A stretch of DNA of 64,000 nucleotides from Streptomyces sp. NBC_00464 (GTDB lineage: Bacteria > Actinomycetota > Actinomycetes > Streptomycetales > Streptomycetaceae), in assembly GCF_036013915.1 (NCBI RefSeq), contig NZ_CP107899.1, positions 7,158,001 through 7,222,000 on the forward strand. Reading direction: 5' to 3'. The position numbers and the translations under genes are program-made. Positions 14,147-22,904 of the stretch are shown here, piece by piece. The notes under the pieces were generated by a model, which was not told where the DNA came from, did no database searches, and saw only the letters and a list, made by a program, of their open reading frames with translations. How positions within the stretch are numbered: the stretch's first letter is position 1; each line of letters opens with the position of its first letter.

Positions 14147-16660
14147 TCACAACTGGCCCACGGAGGTGACCCGGACGACCGCCCGGCCCTCCTCGTCGGA
14201 CGCGGCCAGATCGACCTCGGCACTGATGCCCCAGTCATGGTCGCCGTTCGGGTCGGCGAACGTCTGCCGGACGCGCCACAGGCCGTGCTCCGCGTCCTCG
14301 TCGATCTTCAGCAGCTTCGGCCCGCGGGCGTCCGGACCGGTGCCCAGCTCCTCGTACTCGTCCCAGTACGCGTCCATCGCCTCGCCCCACGCGTCCTCGT
14401 TCCAGCCCGCGTCGCCGTCCAGCTCCCCGAGGTCACGGACCCGGTCCAGCGCGGCCAGCTCGACCCGGCGGAACATCGCGTTGCGCACCAGCACCCGGAA
14501 GGCGCGGGCGTTGGCCGTGACCGGCTTGACCTCGTCGGCCCGCTCCTGCGCCTGCTCGGCCGTCTCCACCTCGGGATTGGCGAGCTGCTCCCACTCGTCG
14601 AGAAGACTGGAGTCGACCTGCCGGACCATCTCGCCGAGCCAGGCGATGAGGTCCTCCAGGTCCTCGGACTTGATGTCGTCCGGGATGGTGTGCTCCAGCG
14701 CCTTGTACGCGCTCGCGAGATAGCGCAGCACGATGCCCTCGGTCCGGGCCAGCTCGTAGTTCGAGGTGAACTCGGTGAACGTCATGGCGCGTTCGTACAT
14801 GTCGCGGATCACCGACTTCGGCGACACCGGGTGGTCACCCACCCACGGGTGGCTCTGGCGGTAGACGTCGTACGCGTGCCACAGCAGCTCGCTCAGCGGC
14901 TTCGGGTACGTGACCTCCTGGAGGAGCTCCATCCGCTCCTCGTACTCGATGCCGTCGGCCTTCATCTGCCCGACCGCCTCACCGCGCGCCTTGTTCTGCT
15001 GCGCGGCGAGGATCTGACGCGGATCGTCGAGCGTCGACTCCACCACCGAGACCATGTCCAGCGCGTACGACGGCGAGTCGGCGTCCAGCAGCTCGAACGC
15101 GGCGAGCGCGAACGTGGACAGCGGCTGGTTCAGCGCGAAGTCCTGCTGCAGATCGACGGTGAGCCGCACGATGCGGCCCTCCGCGTCGGGCTTGTCCAGC
15201 TGCTCCACCACGCCGCCGTCCAGCAGCGAGCGGTAGATCGCGATCGCCCGGCGGATGTGGCGCAGCTGCGCCTTGCGCGGCTCGTGGTTGTCCTCCAGCA
15301 GGTGCCGCATCGCCTCGAAGGCGTTGCCGGGACGCGCGATGACGGACAGCAGCATGGTGTGCGTGACCCGGAAGCGTGAGGTCAGCGGCTCGGGATCGGA
15401 CTGGATCAGCTTGTCGAACGTGGTCTCCGACCAGGCGACGAACCCCTCGGGCGCCTTCTTGCGGACGACCTTGCGCTTCTTCTTCGGGTCGTCGCCGGCC
15501 TTCTTGACCGCCTTCTCGTTCTCGACGACGTGCTCGGGGGCCTGCGCGACGACGAAGCCCGCCGTGTCGAAGCCCGCCCGCCCGGCCCGGCCCGCGATCT
15601 GGTGGAACTCGCGTGCCCGCAGCGTCCGCACCCGGGTGCCGTCGTACTTGGTGAGGGCGGTGAACAGCACGGTGCGGATGGGGACGTTGACTCCGACGCC
15701 GAGTGTGTCCGTACCGCAGATGACCTTCAGAAGCCCCGCCTGCGCGAGCTTCTCGACCAGGCGCCGGTACTTCGGGAGCATGCCCGCGTGGTGCACTCCG
15801 ATGCCATGGCGTACGTAACGGGAAAGGTTCTGGCCGAACTTGGTGGTGAAGCGGAAGTTGCCGATGAGATCGGCGATCTTCTCCTTCTCCTCCTTGGTAC
15901 ACATGTTGATGCTCATCAGCGACTGTGCCCGCTCGACGGCCGCGGCCTGGGTGAAGTGCACGATGTAGACCGGCGACTGCCGGGTGTCCAGGAGCTCGGT
16001 GATCGTCTCGGTGATCGGCGTCAGCCGGTACTCGTAGCTGAGCGGGACCGGACGGGTCGCCGAGCGGACCACGGAGGTGGGGCGGCCGGTGCGCCGGGTC
16101 AGGTCCTCCTCGAACATCCGGACGTCACCGAGCGTGGCCGACATCAGGACGAACTGCGCCTGCGGCAGCTCCAGGATCGGGATCTGCCACGCCCAGCCGC
16201 GGTCCTGCTCCGCGTAGAAGTGGAACTCGTCCATGACGACCTGGCCGATGTCCGCGTACTTCCCGTCACGCAGCGCGATGGACGCGAGCACCTCGGCCGT
16301 GCAGCAGATCACGGGGGCGTCGGCGTTGACCGAGGCGTCACCGGTGAGCATGCCGACGTTCTCCGTACCGAACAGCTTGCACAGGTCGAAGAACTTCTCC
16401 GAGACCAGGGCCTTGATCGGGGCGGTGTAGAAGGTGACCTTGTCCTGGGCCAGGGCGGTGAAGTGCGCACCGGCCGCGACCAGGCTCTTTCCGGACCCGG
16501 TGGGGGTGGAAAGGATCACGTTGGCCCCGGAGACCACCTCGATCAGCGCCTCCTCCTGAGCGGGATAGAGGGTGATCCCCTGCGTCTCGGTCCATGACGA
16601 AAAGGCCTCGAAGAGGGCGTCGGGGTCGTCGGTCGGGGGCAGCTGATCGATAAGGGTCAC
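14147..16660 (-). CDS. DEAD/DEAH-box helicase with DUF3516
   Basis: SF2 helicase of 837 aa, probably an RNA helicase. Walker A is STPTGSGKSLVAAG (residues ~48-60), the Walker B box is VVMDEFH (DEFH), and SAT is present as LMSATLG. The helicase C domain has HHAGMLPKYRRLVE and the arginine finger region QIAGRAGRAGFD. The C-terminal half is the DUF3516 region of actinobacterial HelY-like enzymes. The GTG at 16660 gives MTLIDQLPPTDD, and an upstream extension has no family character. It is divergent from the membrane hydrolase gene, with a ~180-bp shared upstream region. Confidence 0.9.
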   Translation of the reverse strand: MTLIDQLPPTDDPDALFEAFSSWTETQGITLYPAQEEALIEVVSGANVILSTPTGSGKSLVAAGAHFTALAQDKVTFYTAPIKALVSEKFFDLCKLFGTENVGMLTGDASVNADAPVICCTAEVLASIALRDGKYADIGQVVMDEFHFYAEQDRGWAWQIPILELPQAQFVLMSATLGDVRMFEEDLTRRTGRPTSVVRSATRPVPLSYEYRLTPITETITELLDTRQSPVYIVHFTQAAAVERAQSLMSINMCTKEEKEKIADLIGNFRFTTKFGQNLSRYVRHGIGVHHAGMLPKYRRLVEKLAQAGLLKVICGTDTLGVGVNVPIRTVLFTALTKYDGTRVRTLRAREFHQIAGRAGRAGFDTAGFVVAQAPEHVVENEKAVKKAGDDPKKKRKVVRKKAPEGFVAWSETTFDKLIQSDPEPLTSRFRVTHTMLLSVIARPGNAFEAMRHLLEDNHEPRKAQLRHIRRAIAIYRSLLDGGVVEQLDKPDAEGRIVRLTVDLQQDFALNQPLSTFALAAFELLDADSPSYALDMVSVVESTLDDPRQILAAQQNKARGEAVGQMKADGIEYEERMELLQEVTYPKPLSELLWHAYDVYRQSHPWVGDHPVSPKSVIRDMYERAMTFTEFTSNYELARTEGIVLRYLASAYKALEHTIPDDIKSEDLEDLIAWLGEMVRQVDSSLLDEWEQLANPEVETAEQAQERADEVKPVTANARAFRVLVRNAMFRRVELAALDRVRDLGELDGDAGWNEDAWGEAMDAYWDEYEELGTGPDARGPKLLKIDEDAEHGLWRVRQTFADPNGDHDWGISAEVDLAASDEEGRAVVRVTSVGQL

Positions 16661-16841
16661 ACCCCCATCTTGCCTGTCTTCCACCCCGATGAGGGAACCG
16701 GACGACGGCGCGAAGATCACGGACGATACGCTTCCCTCTCAACTCGGCCGCACCGCAACGATGGTGGCCGGAACCCGCGCGCAGGCAACACCTGTCGCAC
16801 TCACGACACCTACGCGACATCCAATGGGGGCGGAAACAGCC

Positions 16842-17633
16842 ATGATGGGACCGGCACACTCACTGTCAGGGGCAGCGGCCTGGCTGGGGGTGGGCGCGGC
16901 GGCGGCTGCCGCAGGCCACGCCATGCCGTGGCCCGTCCTGGTCGTCGGCGCGCTGATCACCGCCGGCGCGGCGCTCGCCCCGGACCTCGACCACAAGTCG
17001 GCGACCATCTCGCGCGCCTTCGGACCCGTGTCCCGCGGACTCTGCGAGATCGTCGACAAGCTCTCGCACGCCGTGTACAAGGCCACGAAGATGCGGGGCG
17101 ACTCGAATCGCAACGGTGGTCACCGGACGCTGACCCACACCTGGCTGTGGGCGGTCCTGATCGGCGGGGGCGCCTCCGCCGCGGCGATCACCGGCGGCCG
17201 GTGGGCGGTGCTGGCGATCCTCTTCGTCCACCTGGTGCTCGCCGTCGAGGGTCTGCTGTGGCGGGCCGCCCGGATGTCCAGCGACGTACTGGTGTGGCTG
17301 CTCGGTGCGACCAGCGCGTGGATTCTCGCGGGCGTCCTGGACAAGCCGGGCAATGGCTCGGACTGGCTCTTCAACGCCCCCGGCCAGGAATACCTCTGGC
17401 TCGGTCTGCCCATCGTGCTGGGCGCTCTCGTCCATGACATCGGCGACGCGCTGACCGTCTCGGGCTGCCCGATCCTGTGGCCGATCCCGGTCGGCCGCAA
17501 GCGCTGGTACCCGATCGGCCCGCCGAAGGCCATGCGGTTCAGGGCAGGCAGCTGGGTGGAGCTGAAGGTGCTGATGCCGGTGTTCATGGTGCTCGGGGGA
17601 GTGGGCGGGGCTGCCGCCATGAACCTCATCTGA
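16842..17633 (+). CDS. Membrane metal-dependent hydrolase (YdjM-like)
   Basis: Integral membrane protein of 263 aa with the YdjM/LexA-regulated hydrolase pattern: HSLSGAAAWLG at the N-terminus, PDLDHKSATISR, and GGHRTLTHTWLW in the middle, which supplies the conserved His/Asp metal ligands. About five or six hydrophobic segments follow, ending in a short C-terminal anchor. Two adjacent ATG codons (16842, 16845) can serve as start; upstream in-frame ATGs lack family sequence. The substrate of this family is not established. Confidence 0.8.
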   Translation: MMGPAHSLSGAAAWLGVGAAAAAAGHAMPWPVLVVGALITAGAALAPDLDHKSATISRAFGPVSRGLCEIVDKLSHAVYKATKMRGDSNRNGGHRTLTHTWLWAVLIGGGASAAAITGGRWAVLAILFVHLVLAVEGLLWRAARMSSDVLVWLLGATSAWILAGVLDKPGNGSDWLFNAPGQEYLWLGLPIVLGALVHDIGDALTVSGCPILWPIPVGRKRWYPIGPPKAMRFRAGSWVELKVLMPVFMVLGGVGGAAAMNLI

Positions 17634-17684
17634 CGCACCGCGGCCCTGAACCCGTCAGGGCTCAGGGCCGGTCGGCCGTAGGCC

Positions 17685-18040
17685 TTACAGGGCAGCGGCC
17701 TTCGTGAACGGCAGCACGAGCCGGGACGGGTGCGCCGCGTCGCGGTAGATCTTGTGTGTGACGGGCCGGCCCACCGGCAGGTGGAAGGCGTCCGGCGGCA
17801 GCAGGGCGTTGTGCTCGTCGGCCAGTGGCTCGTCGTTGGACAGCTCCACGACCAGTTTGTGGCCGGGCAGAAACGTCGCCGCGAACGGGTAGACGCGCAG
17901 CACGTACTCCTCGATCTTCCCCGGCTCGACCGGCACCGCGCGGGTGTGCGGGTGGTAGGGGTCGCCCTCCGTGGTGCGCTCCTCGTCGAACTCGCGGTGC
18001 GTGGCCTTGAGATAGGCGGTCGTGACGAGCTGACGCCTGC
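17685..18040 (-). pseudogene. CocE/NonD hydrolase fragment (PepX_C domain only)
   Basis: Only the C-terminal jelly-roll domain of an X-Pro dipeptidyl-peptidase/CocE-type serine hydrolase remains: RQLVTTAYLKATHREFDEER, PVEPGKIEEYVLRVYPFAATF, GHKLVVELSNDEP and SRLVLPF. The alpha/beta hydrolase part with the catalytic triad (about 450 residues) is missing. Upstream, the frame breaks: the expected preceding residues appear in another frame (GDIARVVLPD) before the sequence ends at the Lrp gene. Deletion probably accompanied a rearrangement at 18,040-18,140. Confidence 0.75.
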
Positions 18041-18143
18041 CGGTCGGGGAGGACGACGCGCGCGATGTCACCGGCCTCGATGCAGCCGTCCCCCATCGGG
18101 CTGGGGCGGCGCTGCGGCGCCACGCGATCCGAGCCGGAAACCG

Positions 18144-19142
18144 TCACTGGACAGGTGCGGGAGGGACCAGCCGGCCGTGTGAGATGAGGGAGGCGGCCTG
18201 CTTGAGGCGCCGCACCCGGATGCTGACCCCGTAGGCGTCGACGCCGGGAGTGGTGGCGAGGCGGGTGGTCAGATAGCGGTAGAACTCCTCCGCGTCACGG
18301 CAGATGACGATGGCCATCACGTTGTGGTCGCCACTGGTGGCGGCGGCGAACGCGACCTCGTCGTGGGCGGCGATCGCGTGTCCGGTGCTTTCCAGCCGGG
18401 CGGGGGTGACGCGCAGCCAGAGGGTGGCGTTGAGGTGGTAGCCGAGGTGTTCCGGCAGCAGGTCGATGTCGTACGAGAGGGTGCCGGACGCCTCCAGGGA
18501 CTCCAGCCGGCGGGCGACGCGCCCCTTGGACCACCCGGTGACTTCGGCAAGCTGCGTGTGCGAGATGCGGCCGTCCTCGGCGAGGGCGTCGAGCAGTGGG
18601 CGGTCCTCGGCGGTGAGGGGGAGCAGAGGGCCCGCCGGGGCGGGGGGCGGGCTGCCGGCCAGCCGCTGTTCCTGCTCGGCGGTGAGGTGTCCGCCGTAGC
18701 TGGTCCAGCCGGACGTACCGGGGTCCCCGAAGGGGTGGATGAGCAGGTCGATGCTCAGGTCGAGGACGGCGGCGGACCTGGGCAACTGCTGGAGCAGCAT
18801 GTCCTCGCGCGGGGCATGGAGCGGGGAGCGGATGACGCAGATGATCTCCGAACCGCCCGAAGCGATGCCGACGTAGGCGATGTCGGGGCGCCGGGCGAGC
18901 CCGTCGGCGAGAGGGCCGGCGCGGTCGGGACGGCAGCGAATGCGGGCGACCCACTGCGCTTCCCCGTGCACGGCGGGATCGATCAGGCCCACGACCCGCA
19001 TCGCACCGGCGCGGCGCAGGGCTTGATAGCGGCGGGCCGCCGTCTGCTCCGATACTCCGCTCACCTCGCCGATGAGCCGGAACGGGGCACGCGGCGCGTG
19101 ATGGAGCGTGCGGAGGATTCTCATGTCCACGTCGTCGACCAC
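18144..19142 (-). CDS. Tandem Lrp/AsnC-type regulator
   Basis: Protein of 332 aa made of two Lrp units. Each has an N-terminal winged helix (MVDDVDMRILRTLHHAPRAPFRLIGEVSGVSEQTAARR and, near residue 185, LLDALAEDGRISHTQLAEVTGWSKGRVARRLESL) and a RAM-like alpha/beta ligand-binding domain. Duplicated Lrp regulators are common in Streptomyces. It is divergent from the MFS exporter at 19403, so exporter control is likely. The 260-bp region between them should hold both promoters. Confidence 0.85.
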   Translation of the reverse strand: MVDDVDMRILRTLHHAPRAPFRLIGEVSGVSEQTAARRYQALRRAGAMRVVGLIDPAVHGEAQWVARIRCRPDRAGPLADGLARRPDIAYVGIASGGSEIICVIRSPLHAPREDMLLQQLPRSAAVLDLSIDLLIHPFGDPGTSGWTSYGGHLTAEQEQRLAGSPPPAPAGPLLPLTAEDRPLLDALAEDGRISHTQLAEVTGWSKGRVARRLESLEASGTLSYDIDLLPEHLGYHLNATLWLRVTPARLESTGHAIAAHDEVAFAAATSGDHNVMAIVICRDAEEFYRYLTTRLATTPGVDAYGVSIRVRRLKQAASLISHGRLVPPAPVQ

Positions 19143-19402
19143 GGTGGAATTATGTCATGGCCTGCTTCCTCGATGGAGGTTTGCCCTCAATGGCGGCTGC
19201 CGCTTCGTTGATTTGGCGTGGTCTCGCCGATGCTGGGACGCGGCCTTGTCCGAAACGAGGGCCCGGCGTCTCCCGGCCCTCGCCCCGCACCGGCGCGAAC
19301 GGTGCCGTCCGGGCTCTGCGACGGCCGGAGAACTCCCGCTTCGGGGGACGGAAACCCGCTGGACATCTACCGCGGCGCACCGCGTCGCAGAGGAGCGCTT
19401 CC

Positions 19403-21043
19403 TTGAACGTCACACCCTTGGCGAGCGGTCGCCCCGACCGGCGGGCGGCCACGCTCGTCATGGCCTGCCTGGGCGTCTTCGTCGCCTACCTGCCGGTGAC
19501 CACCGTCTCCGTGAGCCTGCCCGCCATCCAGGCGGCGCTGAGCGCGTCGACGGCCCAGCTGTCCTGGGTCCAGGACGCGTTCGTCCTGCCCATGGCCGCG
19601 TTCATCCTGACCGCCGGCGTGGTCGGCGACGTCCACGGGCGCAAGAAGGTGTTCCAGGCGGGCCTGCTGCTCTCCGCGGTCGGTGCGGCCGTCGCGCTGG
19701 CCGCCCAGTCGATCCAGTTGCTGTGGGTCGGACAGGCACTCGCCGGGATGGGCGCGGCCGCGCTGCTGCCCACGACCCTGGCCCTGATCAGCCACGCCGT
19801 GCCCGATCACCGCGAACGCGGCAAGTTCATCGGCCTGTGGGCGACATCGCTCCTGATGGCACTGGCCGTCGGACCGCTGATCGCCGGCGTCGTCCTGGAG
19901 CACGCGGCCTGGCGGTGGATCTACCTCCTGGTCATTCCCGTCTCACTGATCGCGACGGTCTTCGCCGCGCGGCTGCTGACCGACTCGCGGGCCCCGCACG
20001 GGCGACGACTCGACTGGCCGGGCCAGATCACCGCGGCGGTGTCGATCACCGCGCTGGTGTACGGAGTGATCGAGGGCGGCGCCGGATCCTTCACCGACAC
20101 GCAGGTCCTGGCGGCACTGTTCGTGGCAGTGGCCGGCGCCGTCGCCTTTGTCGTGGCGGAACGGCGCAGCGACAGCCCGATGCTGGATCTGACGCTGTTC
20201 CGCAGCCCGGCGTTCACGGCCACCACCCTCGTCGCGATGATCACCTTCCTGGGGCTCATCGGCTTCTTCTTCCTGCTGAGCCTCTACTTCGGCCTGGTGC
20301 AACAGCTCGACACTCTTCAGGCCGCCTGGCGTCTACTCATGGTGACCGGCGCCGCCATCGTCGCCGGGGGTCCTGTCGCGCGCCTCATGCACCGGGTTCC
20401 CGCCCGCACCCTGATCACGGCCGGGCTGCTCGTCGTCTCCGGCGCGCTCCTCTCGATGACCACCCTCGACGCGGACACGTCGTTCGCCTCCATCGCCTGG
20501 CGGCTGGTCCTGCTGGGCCTCGGGATGGGCGGCGTCCTGACACCCATGACCGCCACCGCGGTCGCCTCCGTCCCCCACCACCTGGCCGGTATGGCCGCAG
20601 CCGGCAACAACACCTTCCGGCAGATCGGCGGCGCACTGGGCCCGGCCGTTCTGGGCGCACTCCTCACCTCCCGGGCCCTCGGCACGTTCCCCGCTCATCT
20701 CGCAGACGCCGGAATCACGGGAGCGAGCCGGCAGAGCATGGTGGAGGCCGCCCGCGAGGGCGGGCTGGGCGCGGTCGCCGGGATGAACCTGGGCGCTCAC
20801 ACCGGCCAGGCCCTGGGCGCCGTCGGCGACGCCTTCCTCGACGGGCTCCGGCTCTGCCTGATCGTCGCTGCGGCGCTCACCCTGCTCGCGGCCCTCGTCT
20901 CGGCGGTTCTGCTCCGGCCGCGGGTGTCCACCGCCACGGTGACGGTTGCCGCCGCCACCCCGCACCCGGCGGCCGGCGCCGCTGCCGAGGCGGGCACCTC
21001 CGGACAGGGAGGCGACCCGGTCACGGTGCGGCAGCCCGGGTGA
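19403..21043 (+). CDS. DHA2-family MFS drug exporter
   Basis: Major facilitator of 546 aa with 14 predicted transmembrane segments (EmrB/QacA type). Markers: LPAIQAALSASTAQLSWVQDAF in TM1-2, the motif A loop GDVHGRKKVFQAG, and motif C-like GPLIAGVVLEHAAWRWIY. It probably exports lipophilic cations or other toxic compounds by proton antiport. The TTG at 19403 is preceded by AGAGGAG at the right distance and gives LNVTPLASGRPDRRAATLVMACLG; the upstream extension to 19157 is Pro/Arg-rich and not protein-like for this family. The likely regulator is the divergent Lrp protein. Confidence 0.85.
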   Translation: MNVTPLASGRPDRRAATLVMACLGVFVAYLPVTTVSVSLPAIQAALSASTAQLSWVQDAFVLPMAAFILTAGVVGDVHGRKKVFQAGLLLSAVGAAVALAAQSIQLLWVGQALAGMGAAALLPTTLALISHAVPDHRERGKFIGLWATSLLMALAVGPLIAGVVLEHAAWRWIYLLVIPVSLIATVFAARLLTDSRAPHGRRLDWPGQITAAVSITALVYGVIEGGAGSFTDTQVLAALFVAVAGAVAFVVAERRSDSPMLDLTLFRSPAFTATTLVAMITFLGLIGFFFLLSLYFGLVQQLDTLQAAWRLLMVTGAAIVAGGPVARLMHRVPARTLITAGLLVVSGALLSMTTLDADTSFASIAWRLVLLGLGMGGVLTPMTATAVASVPHHLAGMAAAGNNTFRQIGGALGPAVLGALLTSRALGTFPAHLADAGITGASRQSMVEAAREGGLGAVAGMNLGAHTGQALGAVGDAFLDGLRLCLIVAAALTLLAALVSAVLLRPRVSTATVTVAAATPHPAAGAAAEAGTSGQGGDPVTVRQPG

Positions 21044-21045
21044 CG

Positions 21046-21092
21046 ACGACGCCTTCCGGCCGGAGCGGAGCGCTCCGGCCGGAAGGCGTCGT
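21046..21092. terminator. Bidirectional terminator, 22-bp perfect stem
   Basis: A perfect 22-bp inverted repeat with a 3-nt loop (GAG), beginning two bases after the MFS stop. It separates the convergent MFS gene and the ABC operon at 21123. Confidence 0.9.
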
Positions 21093-21122
21093 GCGGGAAC
21101 CCCCGATGGCGACCCGTCCGGC

Positions 21123-22904
21123 TCAGCCGTGCCAGGACCGCCACAGCGCCGCGTACGCGCCGTCCGCCGCCACCAGCTCGTCATGGCTGCCCAGTTCGCT
21201 GATCCGGCCCTGCTCGACCACGGCGATCACGTCCGCGTCGTGCGCCGTGTGCAGCCGGTGGGCGATCGCCACGACCGTACGCCCGTCCAGCACCCGGGCC
21301 AGCGAGCGCTCCAGATGACGGGCCGCGCGCGGGTCCAGCAGCGACGTCGCCTCGTCCAGCACCAGCGTGTGCGGATCGGCCAGCACCAGCCGGGCCAGCG
21401 CGATCTGCTGCGCCTGCGCCGGGGTGAGCACCAGACCGCCCGAGCCGACCTCGGAGTCCAGCCCCTCGTCGAGCGCCCTCGCCCAGCCGTCCGCGTCGAC
21501 CGCCGCCAGCGAGGCCCACAGCTCCGCGTCGCCCGCACCGGTACGGGCAAGCAGCAGGTTGTCCCGCAGTGAGCCGACGAACACATGGTGCTCCTGGTTG
21601 ACCAGAGCCACATGCGTACGGACCCGTTCCGCCGTCATCTGTGACAACTCAGCGCCTCCCAGCGTGACTTCGCCGGTCCTCGGTGCGTAGATCCCCGCCA
21701 GCAGCCGGCCCAGCGTGGACTTGCCCGCACCGGACGGCCCGACCAGCGCCAGCCGCGTACCGGGAGCGACGTCCAGCGACACCTTGTGCAGTACGTCGAG
21801 TCCGGCGCGATAGCCGAAGTGCACCGCGTCGGCGCGCACCTCACGACCGTCCGGGGCCACGCGGTCGTCACCGGCGTCCGGCTCGATCTCACGGACCCCC
21901 ACGAGGCGCGCCAGCGACACCTGGGCGACCTGCAACTCGTCGTACCAGCGCAGGATCAGGCCGATCGGATCGACCATCATCTGCGCGAGCAGCGCACCCG
22001 TCGTCAGCTGACCGACGGTGAGCCAGCCCTCGATGACGAACCAGCCACCGAGCATCAGGACCGCGCCGAGAATCGTCACGTACGTGACGTTGATGACGGG
22101 GAAGAGCACCGACCGCAGGAACAGCGTGTACCGCTCCCAGGCCGTCCACTCCTTGATCCGCCGGTCCGACAGGGCGACCCGCCGCGCACCCAGACGGTGC
22201 GCCTCCACGGTCCGTCCGGCGTCGACCGTCTCCGCCAGCATCGCCGCGACCGCCGCGTAACCGGCCGCCTCCGAGCGGTACGCCGAAGGCGCCCGGCGGA
22301 AGTACCAGCGGCAGCCGACGATCAGCACCGGCAGGGCGATGAGCACCGAGAGCGCCAGCGGGGGAGCGGTGACGGCGAGCGCGGCAAGCAGCAGCCCCGC
22401 CCACACCACACCGATGGCCAGCTGCGGGACCGCCTCGCGCATGGCGTTGGCGAGCCGGTCGATGTCCGTCGTGATGCGGGACAGCAGGTCACCTGTCCCG
22501 GCCCGCTCCAGCACACCCGGCGGCAGCCGGACCGACCGCACGAGGAAGTCCTCGCGCAGATCGGCCAGCATCTCCTCGCCCAGCATCGCGCTGCGCAGCC
22601 TCATCATCCGGGTGACCACGGTCTGGACGACCAGCGCCAGCCCGAACACCGCGGCGGTGCGCTCCAGATGGAGGTCGGTGACGTCGTTGGACAGGTCCTC
22701 GACCAGTCCGCCCAGCAGATACGGGCCGACGATCGACGAGATCACCGCGATGGAGTTGAGCACCGTGACCACGATGAACGGCCACCGGTGGCGCCGCATC
22801 AGCTCCCGGACATAGGTGCGTACGGTCGTGGGGGTGCCGACCGGCAGGGTCGTCGCCGACTCCGGGGCGGCCGGGTCGTACGTCGGTGGTGCGACGCCGA
22901 TCAT
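21123..22904 (-). CDS. ABC exporter half-transporter with intact Walker A, degenerate signature
   Basis: TMD-NBD exporter subunit of 593 aa. Six transmembrane segments occupy residues ~40-320, and the NBD follows from ~355. Walker A is intact (GPSGAGKSTLG), as are Walker B and the catalytic Glu (LVLDEATS) and the H-loop (AIAHRLH), but the signature LSGGQ is replaced by LTPAQAQQ. It is translated after its partner through a 4-nt overlap (22901-22904). The two form one heterodimer. Substrate unknown; no biosynthetic neighbours point to one. Confidence 0.9.
   Translation of the reverse strand: MIGVAPPTYDPAAPESATTLPVGTPTTVRTYVRELMRRHRWPFIVVTVLNSIAVISSIVGPYLLGGLVEDLSNDVTDLHLERTAAVFGLALVVQTVVTRMMRLRSAMLGEEMLADLREDFLVRSVRLPPGVLERAGTGDLLSRITTDIDRLANAMREAVPQLAIGVVWAGLLLAALAVTAPPLALSVLIALPVLIVGCRWYFRRAPSAYRSEAAGYAAVAAMLAETVDAGRTVEAHRLGARRVALSDRRIKEWTAWERYTLFLRSVLFPVINVTYVTILGAVLMLGGWFVIEGWLTVGQLTTGALLAQMMVDPIGLILRWYDELQVAQVSLARLVGVREIEPDAGDDRVAPDGREVRADAVHFGYRAGLDVLHKVSLDVAPGTRLALVGPSGAGKSTLGRLLAGIYAPRTGEVTLGGAELSQMTAERVRTHVALVNQEHHVFVGSLRDNLLLARTGAGDAELWASLAAVDADGWARALDEGLDSEVGSGGLVLTPAQAQQIALARLVLADPHTLVLDEATSLLDPRAARHLERSLARVLDGRTVVAIAHRLHTAHDADVIAVVEQGRISELGSHDELVAADGAYAALWRSWHG

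Noticed and set aside
13399..16597. Long rightward open frames across tesB and the helicase
   Set aside because: They are antisense to two clearly recognisable genes and arise from high-GC codon bias.
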